NCBI GenBank assembly: GCA_000437915.1
Contig: FR900996.1
Span: 55,198 to 89,146 of the forward strand
Source of the DNA: Subdoligranulum sp. CAG:314
GTDB lineage: Bacteria > Bacillota > Clostridia > Christensenellales > CAG-314
Reading direction: 5' to 3'
Length of the DNA: 33,949 bases
The notes beneath the pieces are model-generated. The model was not told the origin of the DNA. It searched no databases and saw only the letters and a list, made by a program, of their open reading frames with translations. Positions 7,731-15,009 of this stretch are shown here, piece after piece. A program made the translations under genes and the position numbers. The first letter of the stretch is position 1. Each line of letters opens with the position of its first letter.

Positions 7731-7759
7731 AGTATAAATCATTTTTGCCCGAAAAGCAA
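7731..7759 (-). promoter_or_regulatory. Probable sigma-A promoter for yajC
   Basis: TTGCTT (7754-7759) and TATACT (7731-7736) on the minus strand, spaced by 17 bases, directly after the tgt stop codon and 30 bases before the yajC ATG. Confidence 0.7.
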
Positions 7760-8896
7760 TCAATTTACACCCTTATTGTAATAATCGCGATAAAAATTTT
7801 CTCTGAACTCACCCAGCCTGTCCTCTGCTATGGCTGTGCGTATATTTTCCGTGAGCTTCAAAAGAAAATTGACGTTGTGGATTGACAAAAGCATAGCCGC
7901 CTCAATCTCGTTGCAGTTCACTAGGTGCCTCAGATACGCTTTGGAAAAATTTTTGCAGCAGTAGCAATCGCAATTTTCGTCCAGAGGAGAAAAGTCCTCC
8001 TTATAACAGGCGTTTCTTACCACCACCTTTCCCTTGGAGGTCATTGCCGTTCCGTTGCGCGCGATTCTTGTAGGCAGAACGCAGTCGAACATATCGATTC
8101 CGCGCAAAACCCCTTCGATAATATAATCGGGCGTGCCTACGCCCATAAGGTAGCGCGGCATGTTTTCGGGATACAGAGGTTGAAGCACGTCCAGCATTTC
8201 GTACATAAGCGAGGCAGGCTCTCCGACCGAAAGACCGCCTACGGCAATGCCGCACTTTGCGTAGGGAATTGTCGCTTTTGCGCTTTCCTCTCTCAGACGC
8301 GCAAAAAAGTTGCCCTGTATTATCGGAAAAAGCATCTGCTCCTCTCTGCCGTGAGCCTTTGCGCACCTGTCAAGCCAGTTTAATGTCCTTTCCATAGCCG
8401 TTTTGGCATAATCCTCGCTGCAACCGTAGTCGGAGCACTCGTCAAAAGCCATGATGATGTCCGCGCCGAGAGCGTTTTCTATTTCCATCACCTTTTCCGG
8501 CGAAAAAAAATGCCTGCTGCCGTCTACGTGGGAAGAAAACGTAACTCCGTCCCCCGTTATTTTCCTCAAAGGCCCCAACGAAAACACCTGAAATCCGCCG
8601 CTGTCCGTCAGAATAGGCTTGTCCCAATTCATAAATTTGTGCAGACCGCCCGCTTTTTCCACCGTCCTGTGTCCCGGTCTCAAATACAGGTGATAGGTAT
8701 TGGACAAAAGTATTTGACAGCCTATTCCTTCGAGAGTTGATGGCAAAACGGCTTTTACGCTTGCCGCCGTGCCCACGGGCATAAATGCGGGCGTTTCCAC
8801 TATTCCGTGCGGAGTGTGAAAGCGTCCCAGTCTTGCGCCGCTTGCGGCGTCTTTTTTTAACAATTCAAATTTGAAAAACTCTTTTTTGTCCGTCAT
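7760..8896 (-). CDS. tgt: tRNA-guanine transglycosylase
   Basis: A 378-residue enzyme that swaps guanine-34 for preQ1 in GUN-anticodon tRNAs, the first tRNA-borne step of queuosine synthesis. Visible motifs: ILTDSGGFQVFSL (nucleotide pocket and general base Asp), FDCVLPTRIARNG with the nucleophilic Asp, and the zinc site CDCYCC followed by His in RHLV. Length is normal for the bacterial family. The ATG overlaps the queA stop by four bases, coupling the two queuosine genes. Confidence 0.98.
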   Translation of the reverse strand: MTDKKEFFKFELLKKDAASGARLGRFHTPHGIVETPAFMPVGTAASVKAVLPSTLEGIGCQILLSNTYHLYLRPGHRTVEKAGGLHKFMNWDKPILTDSGGFQVFSLGPLRKITGDGVTFSSHVDGSRHFFSPEKVMEIENALGADIIMAFDECSDYGCSEDYAKTAMERTLNWLDRCAKAHGREEQMLFPIIQGNFFARLREESAKATIPYAKCGIAVGGLSVGEPASLMYEMLDVLQPLYPENMPRYLMGVGTPDYIIEGVLRGIDMFDCVLPTRIARNGTAMTSKGKVVVRNACYKEDFSPLDENCDCYCCKNFSKAYLRHLVNCNEIEAAMLLSIHNVNFLLKLTENIRTAIAEDRLGEFRENFYRDYYNKGVN

Positions 8897-9918
8897 TTTT
8901 TCAAAAACATCGCGTCCCCGAAGCTGAAAAACCTGTATTTTTCGCGCACGGCGGCTTCATATACTTTAAGAATATTTTCCCTTCCTGCAAAAGCCGAAAC
9001 AAGCATGAGCAGAGTGCTTTTGGGAAGATGAAAATTTGTAATCATAGCGTCCGTCGCCTTGAATTTGTAAGGCGGATAAATAAAAATCTCCGTATTTCCG
9101 GAACCTGCCGAAACCAAACCGTTTTCGTCCGACGCGCTTTCCAGTACGCGCACGCTTGTCGTGCCCACGGCGACCGTTCTTCGCCCCTCTCGTTTCGCAC
9201 GGTTCAAAGCCGAAGCGGTCTCGGAGCTTACCGAATAAAATTCGCTGTGCATTTTGTGCCGCGAAATATCTTCCTCCTTGACGGGACGAAAAGTTCCCAA
9301 GCCCACATGCAGCAAAACCTCGACGATTTCCACTCCTTTGTTTTTAAGCCTGTCAAGCAACGCGTCGGTAAAATGCAGTCCCGCAGTGGGCGCAGCGGCG
9401 GAACCCTCCGTCTTGGAATAAACCGTGTTATAACGGCTTTGGTCCGACAACTTCTTCTTAATATAAGGCGGAAGCGGCATTTCTCCAGCGCGTGAAAGGA
9501 TTTCCTCAAACACGCCGTCGAAAAAAAACCTGACAATGCGTCCGCCGTCGTCGCAGACCTTTATTATCCGCGCTCCAAGCCCGTCTCCGAACAGAAATTC
9601 CGCTCCTTCCTTAGCAATGCGCCCCGGCTTTAAAATGACCTCCCAATCGGTGTAATTCAGACGCTTGAGCAGCAGAAGCTCGATTTTTCCGCCGGTCGGA
9701 ACTTTTTTACCGTACAAACGGGCGGGTATGACCTTGGTGTTGTTTATTACCAGCACATCGCCGCTTTCAAGCTCGTCTTCAATCTGATAAAAGCGCCTGT
9801 GACGGATTTCGTCCGCCGAAACGTCGTAAACAAGCAACCGCGAGCTGTCGCGCGGCCAAACAGGCTCCTGCGCAATCAGCTCCTCCGGCAGGTAATAATC
9901 GAATAGCTCCGTTTTCAT
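8893..9918 (-). CDS. queA: S-adenosylmethionine:tRNA ribosyltransferase-isomerase QueA
   Basis: A 341-residue enzyme transferring the ribose moiety of SAM to preQ1 in tRNA to give epoxyqueuosine. Family motifs are LIAQEP near the start, AAPTAGLHFT, LHVGLGTFRPV, TNFHLPKSTLLMLVSAF and YRFFSFGDAM. The frame is open further upstream, but the start is set at 9918 because the protein then begins MKTELFDYYLPEELIAQ as in the family, and this ATG overlaps the ruvB stop (ATGA). The longer version would add 32 unrelated residues from inside ruvB. Confidence 0.97.
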   Translation of the reverse strand: MKTELFDYYLPEELIAQEPVWPRDSSRLLVYDVSADEIRHRRFYQIEDELESGDVLVINNTKVIPARLYGKKVPTGGKIELLLLKRLNYTDWEVILKPGRIAKEGAEFLFGDGLGARIIKVCDDGGRIVRFFFDGVFEEILSRAGEMPLPPYIKKKLSDQSRYNTVYSKTEGSAAAPTAGLHFTDALLDRLKNKGVEIVEVLLHVGLGTFRPVKEEDISRHKMHSEFYSVSSETASALNRAKREGRRTVAVGTTSVRVLESASDENGLVSAGSGNTEIFIYPPYKFKATDAMITNFHLPKSTLLMLVSAFAGRENILKVYEAAVREKYRFFSFGDAMFLKK

Positions 9919-10970
9919 TCTTCCCGTTCTTCTCTGTTGAAAAAAATACTGATTTGGCTTTCTCTGTCCGAAGAAAGAGACCTGCCGTAATGCCTGTACG
10001 CCGCGGGCAAACATACCCGACCGCGCGGAGTTCTTGCAAGAAAGCCTATTTGAAGAAGATAAGGCTCGTAAACGTCCTCTATGGTTCCCGCGTCCTCTCC
10101 CGACGCCGCGGCTACGGTTTCCAGCCCCACGGGACCGCCGTTGAATTTGTCTATCATGGACAAAATTATGTTTCTGTCCACTCCGTCAAGCCCCAATTCG
10201 TCAATGCCCATACAGCTTAACGCGAAGTCGGTTATTTCCGGCGTAATTCTGCCTTCGCCCTTTACCTGAGCGAAATCCCTCACTCTTTTTAACAACCTGT
10301 TGGCTATACGCGGCGTTCCGCGGCTGCGTCCCGCAAGCATAGCCGCCGCTTCCGCGTCGATTTCCGTTTCCAGAACTTTGGACGAGTTGCGCACGATTTT
10401 TACAAGCTGCTCGGTCGAATACATTTCAAGTCTCGCGTGCACTCCGAAACGGTCTCTAAGCGGCGCTGACAGCCGTCCCGCCTTTGTAGTCGCGCCTACA
10501 AGCGTAAAACGGGGAAGAGAAAGCCTGATACTTTTTGCGCTCGGCCCTTTACCTATTATGAAATCCAACGCGTAGTCCTCCAACGCGGGATAAAGTATTT
10601 CTTCGACCGAGTGATTGAGTCTGTGAATTTCGTCTATAAACAAAACTTCGTTTTCAGTCAGCTTGGAAAGCAGCGCGACAAGGTCGGCGGCTTTTTCTAT
10701 GGCAGGTCCGCTGGTTACGGTTATCCTTGTGTGCATTTCGTTGGCTATTATGTGAGCCAAAGTAGTTTTTCCAAGCCCCGGCGGACCGTAAAGCAGCACG
10801 TGGTCGAGATTTTCGTTTCTTCTTCTTGCCGCGCTGATATAAACCATCAGGTTTTCCTTGACCTTGTCCTGACCGATATACCCTTCGAGAGTCTGCGGCC
10901 TCAGTATGTTTTCGCTTTCGGCTTCCCGCTCCACAAGCGTGCTTGAAATCAGTTCGTTGCCGTCGTACAT
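9915..10970 (-). CDS. ruvB: Holliday junction branch-migration ATPase RuvB
   Basis: A 351-residue AAA+ motor that, loaded by RuvA, drives branch migration of Holliday junctions. Walker A GPPGLGKTTLA, Walker B FIDEIHRL, and GATTKAGRLSAPLRDRFG (sensor and arginine finger) are all present, followed by the winged-helix domain ending in TPRGRVCLPAAYRHYG. It starts 16 bases after ruvA with GGAG upstream and is followed by queA with overlap. The ruvC-ruvA-ruvB-queA-tgt order is typical for Clostridia. Confidence 0.98.
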   Translation of the reverse strand: MYDGNELISSTLVEREAESENILRPQTLEGYIGQDKVKENLMVYISAARRRNENLDHVLLYGPPGLGKTTLAHIIANEMHTRITVTSGPAIEKAADLVALLSKLTENEVLFIDEIHRLNHSVEEILYPALEDYALDFIIGKGPSAKSIRLSLPRFTLVGATTKAGRLSAPLRDRFGVHARLEMYSTEQLVKIVRNSSKVLETEIDAEAAAMLAGRSRGTPRIANRLLKRVRDFAQVKGEGRITPEITDFALSCMGIDELGLDGVDRNIILSMIDKFNGGPVGLETVAAASGEDAGTIEDVYEPYLLQIGFLARTPRGRVCLPAAYRHYGRSLSSDRESQISIFFNREEREE

Positions 10971-10986
10971 TTTTTAGCTTCTCCTT

Positions 10987-11580
10987 TCAGCTGTTTTTAA
11001 GCGCGTAGGAAAGCAATTCCTCCGTTGTTTCCGCGCCGTTTTCCGACGCGTTTTTAATTCTTGCCGCCGCATCCTGTCTGCTCAGTCCGAGCGAAACAAG
11101 CACTGAAACGGCTTCGTTGGCTTCGGAAGAAAGCAGACTGCCTTTGGCGGCGGGCGATACGTTTACGAATGCTTCGCGAGACACGTCTACTTTGTCTTTA
11201 AGCTCGAGAACAATTCTCTCGGCAGTCTTTTTGCCGAGACCTTTTACGCTTGTAAGCACGGCTATATCTCCCGTGACGATTGCGGAAGACAGGTCGGACA
11301 TTTTAAGCCCAGACAACACGGACAGGGCTACCTTGGGACCAATCCCCGAAACGGAAATGAGTTTGAGAAACATCTCTTTTTCTTCGACGGTTGCAAAACC
11401 GAATAGCGTAAGCCCGTCCTCTCTCAATTGAAGATAAGTAAACAGCTTAACGTCCGCGCCCGTTTTAAGACTGTCAAGCGTGTTGGACGAAACGGCAAGC
11501 TCGAAACCAAGACCGTTGTTTTCGACAACCGCCGTTCCCTCGTATATCGAAACGACCTTTCCGCTAACGAATCCCAGCAT
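10987..11580 (-). CDS. ruvA: Holliday junction-binding protein RuvA
   Basis: A 197-residue protein binding the four-way junction and recruiting RuvB. The N-terminal OB-fold begins MLGFVSGKVVSI; two helix-hairpin-helix motifs are recognisable (LKLISVSGIGPKVALSVLSG and SVKGLGKKTAERIVLELKDK), and the C-terminal RuvB-binding helices include VSLGLSRQDAAARI. Length is normal. The gene lies nine bases after ruvC. Confidence 0.97.
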   Translation of the reverse strand: MLGFVSGKVVSIYEGTAVVENNGLGFELAVSSNTLDSLKTGADVKLFTYLQLREDGLTLFGFATVEEKEMFLKLISVSGIGPKVALSVLSGLKMSDLSSAIVTGDIAVLTSVKGLGKKTAERIVLELKDKVDVSREAFVNVSPAAKGSLLSSEANEAVSVLVSLGLSRQDAAARIKNASENGAETTEELLSYALKNS

Positions 11581-11589
11581 TTTTTGCTC

Positions 11590-12081
11590 CTATATTCTGA
11601 AATTTTCGCACAGATTTCTCGTCTGCGCATGAGTCAAAGCAACCGCCAGCGCGTCTGCCGCGTCGTCGGGTTTGGGAATTTTGTCCAGATTGAGAAACAC
11701 CCGCACCATTTGCTGTACCTGACGCTTGTCGGCGCGTCCGTAGCCGACCATTGCCTGTTTTATTTGAAGAGGAGTATACTCAAAAAGATTGCCGCACAGC
11801 TTTACCGCACAAACAAGCAATACGCCGCGCGCCTCCGCTACCCGTATGCCTGTCGTTATGTTGGTATTGAAAAAAAGCTCTTCGACGGCGACGGCGTCCG
11901 GTCTGAATCTGTCCATAAGCTCGGCAGCCGCGGCGTCAATCATGGCGAGCCGCACCGCCGTGTTTTCGTCGGGCGGAGTCTTGATTACTCCGTAGTCAAC
12001 CGCAACATTGTTTCTGCCGTCCGACTCAATCACGCCGTACCCCACAGTCGCAAGTCCCGGGTCAAAGCCGAGTATTCTCAC
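11590..12081 (-). CDS. ruvC: Crossover junction endodeoxyribonuclease RuvC
   Basis: A 163-residue Holliday junction resolvase of the RNase H fold. Catalytic acidic residues are seen in ILGFDPGLATVGYG (Asp7), VAVEELFF (Glu) and PDDAADALAVALTH (paired Asp). The start codon is GTG at 12081, two bases after the yebC stop, with GAGGAAG at the end of yebC as ribosome site, so the two genes are probably translationally coupled. Confidence 0.97.
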   Translation of the reverse strand: MRILGFDPGLATVGYGVIESDGRNNVAVDYGVIKTPPDENTAVRLAMIDAAAAELMDRFRPDAVAVEELFFNTNITTGIRVAEARGVLLVCAVKLCGNLFEYTPLQIKQAMVGYGRADKRQVQQMVRVFLNLDKIPKPDDAADALAVALTHAQTRNLCENFRI

Positions 12082-12082
12082 C

Positions 12083-12820
12083 TTAATCTTCCTCTTCGGG
12101 CAGGTCTACGTTGTGATAAACATTCTGCACGTCGTCGAAATCGTCGAACATATCCAGCATTTTTCTGAATTTCACAAGCTGCTCGTCATTTAAAGTAACC
12201 ATGGTCTGCGGCAGCCACTCCACTTCCGCCGAGATTATGTTGACGCCGTTTTGGACCAGATTGTTTTTTACCTCGTTGAAATCTCCTACCGATGTGTACA
12301 CCTCGAAAATTTCTTCCTCCACAGTCACGTCGTCCGCGCCGGCTTCCACAGCCACATCGAAAATTTGCTCTTCCGACAGCTTGCCGTCGCGCTCGCCCAC
12401 GATGACTCCCTTTCTGTCAAACATAAAAGAAACGCAGTTTGTAGTGCCGAGCGAACCGCCCATTTTGTCGAAATAGCTTCTGATTTCGCCCGCAGTGCGG
12501 TTTTTGTTGTCCGTAAGGCACTCCACAATCACGGCACTTCCGCCGATTCCGTATCCTTCATAGGTCATAGGCTCGTAATTGATGTTGCCAAGCTCTCCGG
12601 AAGCCTTTTTGATGCTCCTTGTTATGTTGTCGTTGGGCATATTGTTGGCTCTCGCCTTTGCTATGACGTCGAACAGCTTGCTGTTTGTCGACGGGTCGCT
12701 TCCGCCTGCCTTTACCGCCACGGCTATCTCTCTGCCTATTTTGGTGAATATTTTTCCCTTTGCGGCGTCACCCTTAGCTTTTTTGTGTTTAATGTTAGCC
12801 CATTTGCTGTGCCCTGACAT
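12083..12820 (-). CDS. yebC: YebC/PmpR/TACO1-family protein
   Basis: A 245-residue member beginning with the family signature MSGHSKWANIKHKKA and containing YEGYGIGGSAVIVECLTDNKNRT. Members have been described as DNA-binding regulators and more recently as ribosome-associated factors helping translation of difficult (proline-rich) stretches; the sequence does not decide between these. It stands between the RNA methyltransferase gene and ruvC, as in many Firmicutes. GGAGGT precedes the ATG. Confidence 0.95.
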   Translation of the reverse strand: MSGHSKWANIKHKKAKGDAAKGKIFTKIGREIAVAVKAGGSDPSTNSKLFDVIAKARANNMPNDNITRSIKKASGELGNINYEPMTYEGYGIGGSAVIVECLTDNKNRTAGEIRSYFDKMGGSLGTTNCVSFMFDRKGVIVGERDGKLSEEQIFDVAVEAGADDVTVEEEIFEVYTSVGDFNEVKNNLVQNGVNIISAEVEWLPQTMVTLNDEQLVKFRKMLDMFDDFDDVQNVYHNVDLPEEED

Positions 12821-12839
12821 TATTTTACCTCCGCATAAA

Positions 12840-13598
12840 TTAAAAATTATTTTTTCCCATCAAATACATCAATATGCCCGCACTCACCGCCACGTTGAGC
12901 GACTCCATATTGTTTTTCATGGGTATACTCACGGTTTTTTCGCACCGCATACGCGCGGCGCTGCTGACGCCGCCGCCTTCGCTGCCGAGAACCAGCGCGT
13001 GCTTTTCCGCAATGTCGGCGGTAAATACGTTTTCGCCCGACATATCGGCGCATACAAGCTGACAGCAGGAAAGCAAATCGAGTATTTTTTCCCTTTCGCC
13101 CTCGAAAATATTGAGAACATACTGCGCGGACATTCCCGCACGCAGGCTTTTCGCCGAAAAAGTGTCCGCGCAGCCGCATAAATAAACGTCGTCGTATCCA
13201 GACGCCGCCGCCGTGCGCAAAACGGCTCCCACGTTTGCGGGGTCCTGCAATCCGTCAAGCAGAAGACATTTCCCCTCGGGGCTTGACAATTCTTTTTTTT
13301 CCCGCCTTACGACTGCAAGCACACCCTGATTTGTAACAGTGTCGCAAAGCTCTCCGAAAATCCTGTCGTCGGCGACAAAACACGGAGCCGACAAAAAGGA
13401 CTGCTCGCCCGCTTCGCGTTTTTCGGCATAGGCACGGGAGCATAAGACAAACTCCGCCTTCAAACCGTGCCTGAAAGCGTCTTTTACCAGTTTTTCCCCT
13501 TCGGCAACAAACAAGCCGTACCTGTCCCTGTATTTTTTGTCGGACAGCTTGCGCACAAGAGTCAGGCGCGTATTGTTGGGCGAAACTACGTTTATCAT
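12840..13598 (-). CDS. SpoU/TrmH-family (SPOUT) RNA 2'-O-methyltransferase
   Basis: A 252-residue SAM-dependent methyltransferase. The three SPOUT motifs are present: DPANVGAVLRTA, LVLGSEGGGV and IPMKNNMESLNVAVSAGILMY, forming the trefoil knot. An N-terminal substrate-binding domain (about 1-95) resembles the RlmB/TsnR type, suggesting an rRNA target, but the exact nucleotide cannot be read. Start at 13598 (MINVVSPNN) is preferred over an in-frame ATG at 13616 because GGGAGA stands just before it. The gene begins only 18 bases after a terminator hairpin ending the rplT operon, so its promoter is not in the gap. Confidence 0.93.
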   Translation of the reverse strand: MINVVSPNNTRLTLVRKLSDKKYRDRYGLFVAEGEKLVKDAFRHGLKAEFVLCSRAYAEKREAGEQSFLSAPCFVADDRIFGELCDTVTNQGVLAVVRREKKELSSPEGKCLLLDGLQDPANVGAVLRTAAASGYDDVYLCGCADTFSAKSLRAGMSAQYVLNIFEGEREKILDLLSCCQLVCADMSGENVFTADIAEKHALVLGSEGGGVSSAARMRCEKTVSIPMKNNMESLNVAVSAGILMYLMGKNNF

Positions 13599-13610
13599 AA
13601 ATCTCCCGAT

Positions 13611-13640
13611 AATCAAAAAGCCTTCTCACCGAAGGCTTTT
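13611..13640 (-). terminator. Intrinsic terminator after rplT
   Basis: Arms 13616-13625 and 13631-13640 form a perfect 10-bp stem with a five-base loop, followed on the minus strand by five Ts. It would end infC-rpmI-rplT transcripts, yet the next gene starts 18 bases downstream. Confidence 0.8.
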
Positions 13641-13649
13641 GCAAACAGC

Positions 13650-14000
13650 TCAAAGGCTGGCTTTGGCAGTCTCCACAAGCTTGGCAAAGGACTGCGCGTC
13701 GTTCACTGCGATATCCGCCAAAACTTTTCTGTTAAGCTCTACGTTGGCTTTTTTGAGACCGTACATAAATTTGCTGTAAGACATACCGTTTGCGCGCGCC
13801 GCCGCGTTGATTCTCGCTATCCACAGGTTGCGGAAATCTCTTTTTTTGAGTCTGCGGCCGATGTAAGCGTAATTGAAACTCTTCATCACCGCCTGTCTGG
13901 CTATACGGTAATTTTTGCTCTTTGCTCCGAAATATCCTTTCGCAAGCTTCAATATCTTTCTGCGTTTTTTAACCGCGTTTACACCGCGTTTGATTCTCAT
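13650..14000 (-). CDS. rplT: Ribosomal protein bL20
   Basis: A 116-residue, strongly basic protein with the L20 signature MRIKRGVNAVKKRRKILKLA and AARANGMSYSKFMYGL. It assembles early onto 23S rRNA. In Firmicutes it also represses its own operon by binding the infC leader, which fits the leader and terminator seen upstream. Third gene of infC-rpmI-rplT. Confidence 0.98.
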   Translation of the reverse strand: MRIKRGVNAVKKRRKILKLAKGYFGAKSKNYRIARQAVMKSFNYAYIGRRLKKRDFRNLWIARINAAARANGMSYSKFMYGLKKANVELNRKVLADIAVNDAQSFAKLVETAKASL

Positions 14001-14016
14001 AATAAGTTACCTCCTA

Positions 14017-14211
14017 TCAGTGGGACAGCATGCGGCTGATTGTCTTTTCCTGCGTGCTGTCTACGTATGCGGCGCCGCGCAGATTGCGCGTGCGTTTGGT
14101 CGTCTTTTTGGTCAGAATATGATTTTTGCCTTGCTGCGCTCTCTTGATTTTGCCGGACTTTTTAAGGCTGAATCTTTTGGCTGCGCCGCTATGCGTTTTT
14201 TGTTTGGGCAT
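14017..14211 (-). CDS. rpmI: Ribosomal protein bL35
   Basis: A 64-residue basic protein with the family opening MPKQKTHSGAAKRF and the TKRTRNLRG block; a large-subunit protein. CGGAGGAT precedes the ATG. It lies between infC and rplT with 14- and 16-base gaps. Confidence 0.98.
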   Translation of the reverse strand: MPKQKTHSGAAKRFSLKKSGKIKRAQQGKNHILTKKTTKRTRNLRGAAYVDSTQEKTISRMLSH

Positions 14212-14225
14212 ATTTTAATCCTCCG

Positions 14226-14747
14226 TTATTTCGTATTTTTGTTATCGACAGGAGCAAGCACCATGGTGATGAATCTGCCTTCCGCCAAAGGCTTCTTTTC
14301 TATCGTGGCGTAGTCCTTTATCTTTTCGTAAAAGCTGTTGGCGACCTCGATTCCGTTGCCCACAAACGCCATTTGTCTGCCTCTCATCCTGAGACTTACC
14401 TTGACTTTGTCGCCGTCCTTCAAAAATTTGACGGCGTTTTTCGCCTTTGTGGCAATGTCGCCCTCGTCGATTGTCATCGAAAGTCTGATTTCTTTCAGCT
14501 CCACGATTTTTTGATTTTTTCTGGCTTCCTTTTCGCGCTTGTTCTGCTCGTAACGATACTTGCCGTAGTCCATCACTTTGCAGACGGGCGGAACAGAATT
14601 CGGTGAAATTTTAACCAAATCCAAATGAGCGTCATCCGCAATCTGCTGCGCCTGTCGCGCAGACATGATACCGAGCTGCGCTCCGTCCGAACCGATGAGC
14701 CGCACCTCTCTGTCTCTGATTTGCTCGTTGGTCTGTAAATCTTTGAT
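14226..14747 (-). CDS. infC: Translation initiation factor IF-3, likely AUC start
   Basis: IF-3 binds the 30S subunit and checks start codons and initiator tRNA. The protein has the family blocks NEQIRDREVRLIG, DLVKISPNSVPPVCKVMDYGKYRYE and the C-terminal domain ending FITMVLAP. No ATG, GTG or TTG fits the normal N-terminus. The codon ATC at 14747 gives 173 residues starting (M)KDLQTNEQIRD and lies eight bases after GGAGG, so AUC is the best start. Rare start codons in infC are a known autoregulatory device (AUU in E. coli). The frame stays open upstream to 14852, but that would translate the terminator and leader. Confidence 0.9.
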   Translation of the reverse strand: MKDLQTNEQIRDREVRLIGSDGAQLGIMSARQAQQIADDAHLDLVKISPNSVPPVCKVMDYGKYRYEQNKREKEARKNQKIVELKEIRLSMTIDEGDIATKAKNAVKFLKDGDKVKVSLRMRGRQMAFVGNGIEVANSFYEKIKDYATIEKKPLAEGRFITMVLAPVDNKNTK

Positions 14748-14888
14748 AACCTTTACCTCCGAAAAAATAAAAAAGTGTGAACAGCAAAAAGTCCACACAC
14801 AACAGACGTATCCTTGAAGAAACGCTTGGCTATTGTCTACCCTACAACGCAAGTCGTACGGGTGAGAAAGTGACCTTTCTGCTTTTGC
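14748..14888 (-). promoter_or_regulatory. L20-type leader with attenuator before infC
   Basis: About 140 transcribed bases separate the promoter from infC. The last part forms a terminator: arms 14791-14798 and 14775-14782 pair over 8 bp with one G-U, and the minus strand then runs into 13 bases that are almost all T (14762-14774). The infC ribosome site follows immediately. Position and layout fit the Firmicutes L20 leader, in which L20 binding favours termination. The upstream part is GC-richer and can fold, but the L20-binding fold was not verified. Confidence 0.75.
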
Positions 14889-14894
14889 CCGATT

Positions 14895-14923
14895 ATTTTA
14901 ACACAATACTTTTTTCACGTCAA
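14895..14923 (-). promoter_or_regulatory. Sigma-A promoter for infC-rpmI-rplT
   Basis: TTGACG (14918-14923) and TAAAAT (14895-14900) on the minus strand, spacing 17 bases, upstream of the leader. Confidence 0.85.
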
Positions 14924-14964
14924 CCGTTTGCAACGATTTTTAAAAATTTTTTGGCAAGGAAATT

Positions 14965-15003
14965 AAAGCGCGCCGCGCTCTGTGCCTTAGCGAGGCGCGC
15001 TTT
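14965..15003 (-). terminator. Probable terminator after thrS
   Basis: A GC-rich stem (arms 14965-14974 and 14994-15003, with further pairing inside) begins six bases after the thrS stop codon. The following T-run is short on both strands, so efficiency is uncertain. Placement between thrS and the next promoter supports the role. Confidence 0.6.
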
Positions 15004-15009
15004 TGAATT

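Noticed and set aside
9919..10014. Longer queA start at 10014
   Set aside because: It adds 32 unrelated residues inside ruvB; the ATG overlapping the ruvB stop fits the family.
14748..14852. N-terminal extension of infC starting at 14852
   Set aside because: It would translate through the leader terminator and its T-run; the family N-terminus begins at the ATC at 14747, which has the ribosome site.
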